A DNA stretch of 64,000 bases from the NCBI RefSeq assembly GCF_020733705.1, contig NZ_JAJFZM010000016.1:310001-374000 (forward strand), given 5' to 3'. Position 1 is the first letter of the stretch; each line of letters starts with the position of its first letter. This document shows positions 59,417-64,000 of this stretch, piece by piece. A model generated the notes under the pieces. That model ran no database searches, was not told where the DNA came from, and worked only from the letters and a program-made list of their open reading frames with translations. This DNA comes from Nocardia australiensis (GTDB taxonomy: Bacteria; Actinomycetota; Actinomycetes; Mycobacteriales; Mycobacteriaceae). Position numbers and translations under genes: made by a program.

Positions 59417-59998
59417 TCACGTGGCGATCGTGGCGTGGCCGCCGAGTCGGGTTTCGAGTTTGGTGAGGAACCGGGCGAAGTGGGGGTCGGAGTCGGGTAT
59501 TGGGAATTTGTCGATGTCCCACCAGTGGCCCTCGCTGAATTCGGTTGGGTCCAGGGAGTATTCGCGGATGCGGTCGCCCCGAATGACGTACCAGAGGCTG
59601 ACGTCCTCATGGCCGCTGTGCGTTCCGACCGTGGTGGTCACCGTGAGCAGCAACGGTTTGGGTCCGACGACGGTGAACTCCGGGGTGATACCGAGTTCCT
59701 CGGTCGCTTCACGCCCTGCGGCATCGAGGGGGTGCTCGCCGGGGGAGATGTGCCCACCGGTCGGTAGCCACAGGTCCGCGAGCAGGTGCCGTCCGAGGAA
59801 GACGGTGCGCGCGTCCGGATCGACCAGTACCACGTAGGACACCAGATGCCGAGGTGGCGTATCGGGTTTGACGCGACGGAACACATCATCGGTCGATTCG
59901 AGCCAGGCCAGCGTCGCGCCGATGTGCTCTCGCTCGAGCGAATCCAATGGTGCTATTGCACGCACGATATCGGCCACGACGGCCGTCGCCTGGTTCAT
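59417..59998 (-). CDS. Nudix hydrolase
   Basis: A 193-residue Nudix enzyme starting at ATG 59998. The complete Nudix box is GGHISPGEHPLDAAGREATEELGI: G-x5-E, then x7, REATEELGI. The N-terminal domain (LEREHIGATLAWLESTDDVF) and the C-terminal extension are as seen in actinobacterial Nudix proteins of the NTP/ADP-ribose pyrophosphatase type. Substrate unknown. Next to it lie the broken GNAT gene and an alpha/beta hydrolase. Confidence 0.88.
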   Translation of the reverse strand: MNQATAVVADIVRAIAPLDSLEREHIGATLAWLESTDDVFRRVKPDTPPRHLVSYVVLVDPDARTVFLGRHLLADLWLPTGGHISPGEHPLDAAGREATEELGITPEFTVVGPKPLLLTVTTTVGTHSGHEDVSLWYVIRGDRIREYSLDPTEFSEGHWWDIDKFPIPDSDPHFARFLTKLETRLGGHATIAT

Positions 59999-60133
59999 GG
60001 CACGCGACTCTAGCCGCGGCCACCGACACATCGAGGCTGCGCTCGACCATCGAATCTGTCCGGCACACCGTGCTGCCGGGATCGAGGCGGCCGCCATCAT
60101 CTCGACCCCGGGCTCGATTATGGGTGTGGCACC

Positions 60134-61021
60134 CTATGGGCGCAGCACCGAGACCAGGAATTCGGTCTGGTCGTAGACGGCCAGCTCGAAATGGTCGTCG
60201 AAGTAGACATCGAAATGGCCTACGGGGTAGCGCTTCACGACCGCGTGCTTGGTGCGTTCGGCGGCACGCAGGGTCGGCTTGGCGGGGGCGATCGAATCGT
60301 TATCGGCGATGACGTACATCACCGGCATTTTGAGCGACTTGGCCCTGCGTCCAGGGGAGTCGAACAGTGTCGAGAACGCAACTCGGGCAGCCACTCTCGG
60401 CTCGTAGCTTTCGCTTTCATCGGCGAGCCTGCCGTAACCTTCGGGCACATCGGCCGCGCTCATCAGCGCGGCCGAACGCTTGCGCCCCGCAAGCCGAATC
60501 CGCACCGGTTTGCGGCGCAACGGGCCGACGAGCAGGTCGGTGGCGGCGATGGTCGCCACCTTCGTCATGCTGGTCGGGCCCTTCGCCCAGGCCGAGGCCC
60601 AGCCACTGGTGAAGGGAACCTGCGCGACGACCGCGGCGATGTAGTCGTCGTCGGGTGCGACCGCCAGTACGTGTCCGCCGCCGAAAGAGGTGCCCCACAG
60701 CGCGATTCGGGTCGCGTCGATGCCGCGCAGGGTACGCGCGTAGGAGATCGCGGCGCGCCAGTCCTCGCGCTGGCGGGCAATGTGCAGCAGCTGGCGCGGC
60801 GAACCCTGGCTGGCCCCGAAATGCCGGTAATCGAACACCAGCACGGCCATTCCGGCGGCGGCGAACCGGCGTGCGTACCTATCCAATCCCATTTCCCGAT
60901 TGGCCCCCATTCCGTGCCCCATCACGATCAGCGGGCGGGGCTTGGGGACGCCGTCGGGCGGGTACAGCCAGGCGGCGCAATGCTCGCTGCCCGACGGAAA
61001 ACTGACCTCGACACGTTCCAT
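60134..61021 (-). CDS. Alpha/beta hydrolase
   Basis: A 295-residue alpha/beta hydrolase starting at ATG 61021. It has the oxyanion segment IVMGHGMGANREMGLDRYA, the nucleophile elbow LWGTSFGGGHVLAV, an Asp in MYVIADNDSIAP and the catalytic His in YPVGHFDVYFDDHF. It resembles the YcjY/acetyl xylan esterase-like group and lacks a signal peptide. Substrate unknown; an esterase or thioesterase role is inferred from the fold. Confidence 0.88.
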   Translation of the reverse strand: MERVEVSFPSGSEHCAAWLYPPDGVPKPRPLIVMGHGMGANREMGLDRYARRFAAAGMAVLVFDYRHFGASQGSPRQLLHIARQREDWRAAISYARTLRGIDATRIALWGTSFGGGHVLAVAPDDDYIAAVVAQVPFTSGWASAWAKGPTSMTKVATIAATDLLVGPLRRKPVRIRLAGRKRSAALMSAADVPEGYGRLADESESYEPRVAARVAFSTLFDSPGRRAKSLKMPVMYVIADNDSIAPAKPTLRAAERTKHAVVKRYPVGHFDVYFDDHFELAVYDQTEFLVSVLRP

Positions 61022-61079
61022 GGCACATAACCGTAGCCGCCGCCTCGCCACCCGTCGCGCGGGCCGCTGTACCCTGTAC

Positions 61080-61514
<435 letters not shown>

Positions 61515-61599
61515 CGCCGACCCGGATCGGGTTGTGGTCGAAGGGAATTCGGCGGTGGAGCTGGCGCTTTTTCGCGAGCGGCAGCCCACCGACTTGATC

Positions 61600-61983
61600 T
61601 CAGCAGAGCAATTTGGTCATCTGGTAGATCGCCTGCGCCTCTTCCTTGCTTGCCTCGACCGACCCGGACTGGGTTCGCTTGATGATGTTCTGCACGACAT
61701 CGTCCTCGGACTTACCGCCCTTGATGTCCTTGCAGGTGTCCACCAGGATGTCGCGGATTTTGGTGTCGTCCTTGCCGTCGGCGAGCTTGGGGAAGGCGCT
61801 ACGGAAGCTGACGACGAAGGTGCCCGTCTTGATGTCGTCGAGGCCGGGGATGGCGGCCGAAGACGTTGCGGCGCTTGCCGATGTCGATCCGGCGGCGCTG
61901 CTCGCGGCGTCGTCGTTGCAGCCGGCGAGCAGCAGCGTGAAGAGGGTGGCGCTGGCCGCGATGGCGGCGGAAGTTCTTTGCAC
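61600..61983 (-). CDS. DUF732 lipoprotein
   Basis: A 127-residue protein with a lipoprotein signal (LFTLLLAGC, lipobox at about 22), an Ala/Ser linker and a DUF732 domain at the end: TFVVSFRSAFPKLADGKDD, RDILVDTCKDIKGGKSEDDV, and a final Cys. DUF732 proteins are small secreted proteins common in mycobacteria and nocardiae, of unknown function. Start ATG/GTG near 61983. The gap between this and rnpB (61515-61599) is short and unremarkable. Confidence 0.88.
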   Translation of the reverse strand: MQRTSAAIAASATLFTLLLAGCNDDAASSAAGSTSASAATSSAAIPGLDDIKTGTFVVSFRSAFPKLADGKDDTKIRDILVDTCKDIKGGKSEDDVVQNIIKRTQSGSVEASKEEAQAIYQMTKLLC

Positions 61984-62401
61984 GGGCGGGATGCTAGTGG
62001 TAGTTGGCGAACGTCGCCTTCCGTGTGGTTAACGGAAGGCGACGACGACCGCGGGTGCCGCGGTGAGATCAGACCGGCGCGACCATGAAGACCTGCGCCC
62101 AGTACGCGGCCTGGTCCGGGCCGATCAATGGCATCAGGTAATCGAAAAGCAGCGTTGACATGTGTGCGTAACTCCCAATGGTCGACGTACGGAGACACTT
62201 CAGAATGTGCGGGAAGATCGAACCCCGCTACGCCCGGGAACCCTAGCAGTGACCCGTGTAGGGGATGGGTGTCGGCGTGTCAGGTATGGCGATTCGGCGT
62301 GGGCTGGCCTAGAACGTGAGAGAGGTCATAGAGTGGTCGCCGTTGGCACGACCCGGTGCAGGGTCATTCATTCTCCGATTGCGGAAGCAGGTCTCAACTC
62401 T
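61984..62401 (+). other. Intergenic region with one possible small ORF
   Basis: About 418 bp. The only candidate is a 30-codon frame at 62069-62161 on the minus strand (listed separately). The remainder includes the upstream region of the secreted-protein gene. No tRNA, terminator or clear promoter is visible. Confidence 0.5.
62069..62161 (-). CDS. Possible 30-residue peptide
   Basis: ATG 62161 with GGGAG about 10 bp upstream opens a 30-codon frame, MSTLLFDYLMPLIGPDQAAY through WAQVFMVAPV. It has a hydrophobic, protein-like composition and ends normally, but is too short for a family call. It could be a small membrane or leader peptide. Low confidence. Confidence 0.25.
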   Translation of the reverse strand: MSTLLFDYLMPLIGPDQAAYWAQVFMVAPV

Positions 62402-62734
62402 ATGCGGGTAGTTCGTTCACTGGTCGCCGGTGCCTTGATCGCCGGGGCAGCATCGGTTTTCGCAGTGCTTGGTGCCGGGTCCGCGAGTGCGGTCGCGGTG
62501 ACTCCGTTGGCGGGCGGGGTGCAGGTCGACCTCAACTCCGTCGACACGGTTTGGGTACACCAGAGCCACATCGGGCAGGCGATCGCAGGCCTGCCGCATC
62601 CGTCCGCGGCCTCATTCGGTCAGGCGTTGGACGCGACGGCCGCCGTCTCGTCGAACGTTCCGGGTGGGCGGGTCACCTTCACCATGTACGGACCGATCAA
62701 TCAATTGAACGGCACCATGCTGGCGCTGCAGTAG
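62402..62734 (+). CDS. Secreted hypothetical protein
   Basis: A 110-residue protein with a Sec signal peptide (RSLVAGALIAGAASVFAVLGA, cleavage after ASA near residue 30) and a short mature domain (VDLNSVDTVWVHQSHIGQAI, VPGGRVTFTMYGPINQLNGTML). No cysteines are present in the mature part. Family unknown. It ends 18 bp before the RNB gene start on the same strand. ATG 62402 has only a weak GCAGG upstream. Confidence 0.65.
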   Translation: MRVVRSLVAGALIAGAASVFAVLGAGSASAVAVTPLAGGVQVDLNSVDTVWVHQSHIGQAIAGLPHPSAASFGQALDATAAVSSNVPGGRVTFTMYGPINQLNGTMLALQ

Positions 62735-62751
62735 AGCCTGACAGCGAAAGC

Positions 62752-64000
62752 GTGGAACTTCACCAGCGGATCGTCTCGGCGCCGGTCGATTTCGGCGCCA
62801 TCCGATCCGAGTTCGGATTGGCCTCGGCGTATCCCGCCGAGGCCGTCTCGGAAGCCCGCGTCGCGCTCGACGCGTTCGCGGGCAACCGCACTGATCGCAC
62901 CGATATCCCGTTCGTGACGATCGATCCGCCCGGCGCCATGGATCTCGACCAGGCGCTGCATCTGGAGCGCACCGATTCCGGCTTCACTCTGCACTACGCG
63001 ATCGCCGATGTCGGCGCCGTGATCAATCCCGGTGGTGCCCTCGCCGAAGCGGCGGGCGCCCGGGGACAGACCTTCTACCTGCCCGATGGCACCGTGCCGC
63101 TGCACCCGCCGGTCCTGTCGGAGAACACCGCGAGCCTGCTGCCCGACCAGGCCAGGCCTGCCGCGTTGTGGACCGTCGAACTCGACGAAAACGCCGAACC
63201 ACAACGATTCTCGGTGGTGCGCGCCATGATTCGGTCCCGCGCCCGACTGGACTACGCGGGTGTGCAGGCCGACGCCGACGCGGGCCGGTTACATCCTGCG
63301 ATCGCAGCCCTGCCGGAATTCGGTACGCGGCGCATCGAGGCGGGACTTGCCCGTGGCGCGATCGGGCTGCGGCTACCGGCCCAGAGCGTGGTCGGCGACG
63401 ACCGGACCGACGGGCATTGGCGGCTGGTGCTGGAGCCGCGCACCGCCGTCGACGACTGGAACGAACAGGTATCGCTGCTAACCGGGATGTGCGCGGCGCG
63501 CATCATGCTCGACGGGGTGACGCCGTCAGGGGAGCGGGTCGCGCTGCTGCGGACCATGCCGCCGCCCGTCGAATCGGCGATAGATTCCATGCGCAGGACG
63601 GCGGCGGCGCTGGGCATCGTGTGGCCCGTGGACGTATCGGTCGGCCGGATGCTCGCCGGGCTCGACCCGAATACTCCCGCCGCGCTGGTGCTGATGTCGG
63701 AGGCCACCGGGTTGCTGCGCGGGGCCGGGTACACGGTGTTGGCCGGTACGGAGTCGCACCGGCCCGAGCCAGTGCGGGGGCAGCCGAATGATGCACGCCC
63801 GGGCTTCGGGCAACCGGATACTGGCGAGACCTCGCAGTCCGATTCGGGCGCAGGGGCGGCCGAAGACGGGCAGCCGAACGGGGGCAAGCCGACGCAGAGC
63901 CTGCCGCAGTCGGATGGGCAGCACACCCAGTCGTCGAATAGCCTGCAGCACAGCGCGATCGGCGCACCGTACGCGCACGTCACCGCTCCGCTGCGTCGAC
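62752..64000 (+). CDS. RNB-domain ribonuclease (RNase II/R family), partial
   Basis: Runs off the window. From GTG 62752 the frame reads ELHQRIVSAPVDFGAIRSEF, then DIPFVTIDPPGAMDLDQALHLE, the RNB metal-binding signature, and FYLPDGTVPLHPPVLSENTASL. The domain is typical of the RNase II-like proteins of actinobacteria, which lack the N-terminal cold-shock domain. From about residue 330 (63740) a low-complexity linker of Pro, Gly, Gln and Ser about 60 residues long interrupts the usual sequence before coding resumes with IGAPYAHVTAPLRR at the window end. Exoribonuclease activity is inferred. Confidence 0.85.
   Translation, partial: MELHQRIVSAPVDFGAIRSEFGLASAYPAEAVSEARVALDAFAGNRTDRTDIPFVTIDPPGAMDLDQALHLERTDSGFTLHYAIADVGAVINPGGALAEAAGARGQTFYLPDGTVPLHPPVLSENTASLLPDQARPAALWTVELDENAEPQRFSVVRAMIRSRARLDYAGVQADADAGRLHPAIAALPEFGTRRIEAGLARGAIGLRLPAQSVVGDDRTDGHWRLVLEPRTAVDDWNEQVSLLTGMCAARIMLDGVTPSGERVALLRTMPPPVESAIDSMRRTAAALGIVWPVDVSVGRMLAGLDPNTPAALVLMSEATGLLRGAGYTVLAGTESHRPEPVRGQPNDARPGFGQPDTGETSQSDSGAGAAEDGQPNGGKPTQSLPQSDGQHTQSSNSLQHSAIGAPYAHVTAPLRR

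Overview
The window is about 64 kb of high-GC actinobacterial DNA, most likely from Nocardia or a close relative in the mycolic-acid-containing Mycobacteriales. The main reasons are a FAS-II locus (aceE, a PucR/MabR-type regulator, fabD, acpM, a single kas gene, accD6), an NDMA-dependent alcohol dehydrogenase, DUF3145, DUF3052 and DUF732 proteins, and a gene order that, as far as I recall it, follows the Mycobacterium tuberculosis Rv2228c-Rv2247 neighbourhood. All names come from reading translations and motifs; no database search was run.

Layout. 1-5.5 kb: the end of a PabA-PabB fusion, an APH-type kinase, an NDMA-dependent alcohol dehydrogenase behind a KstR-like palindrome, and two serine beta-lactamase-fold hydrolases. 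5.6-12.4 kb: DUF3145, then a stretch of truncated and fused genes ending at an intact tRNA-Val(UAC). A 40-bp copy of the tRNA 3' end lies 3.7 kb away. Both copies carry similarly spaced short repeats beside them, which I read as two related integrative elements inserted in tandem at the tRNA and now decayed. 12.5-23 kb: ahpE, DUF3052, a lipoprotein, then the aceE and FAS-II block, closed by a strong terminator. 23-31.3 kb: HxlR regulator, nitroreductase, orphan adenine-type DNA methylase, TetR, gamma carbonic anhydrase, alanine dehydrogenase, broken AraC and sigma-factor genes, a 26-bp x 5 tandem repeat, and cobD. 31.4-35.4 kb: SURF1, low-molecular-weight tyrosine phosphatase, cobC, Nif3.

36.3-44.4 kb is the most unusual part. 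A minus-strand operon encodes a YbaB/EbfC-like protein, a WXG100 protein, a 1694-residue WXG100-like polymorphic toxin with two ADP-ribosyltransferase-like domains and a C-terminal His/Cys domain, two small proteins of unknown function, and a separate protein that starts inside a third ADP-ribosyltransferase domain. It is inserted in otherwise conserved housekeeping order, between Nif3 and the zinc-ribbon/RNase H genes.

44.6-46.6 kb: zinc-ribbon protein and the RNase H/phosphatase fusion. 46.9-56.8 kb: a small nonribosomal peptide locus, consisting of an FAD monooxygenase fused to a condensation/acyltransferase-like domain, followed by a C-A-PCP-C-A-PCP-TE synthetase whose first adenylation domain reads as serine-specific. 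56.8-64 kb: XRE regulator, membrane proteins, a CPBP protease, a broken GNAT gene, Nudix hydrolase, alpha/beta hydrolase, RNase P RNA, DUF732 lipoprotein, a secreted protein, and the start of an RNB-family ribonuclease that runs off the window.
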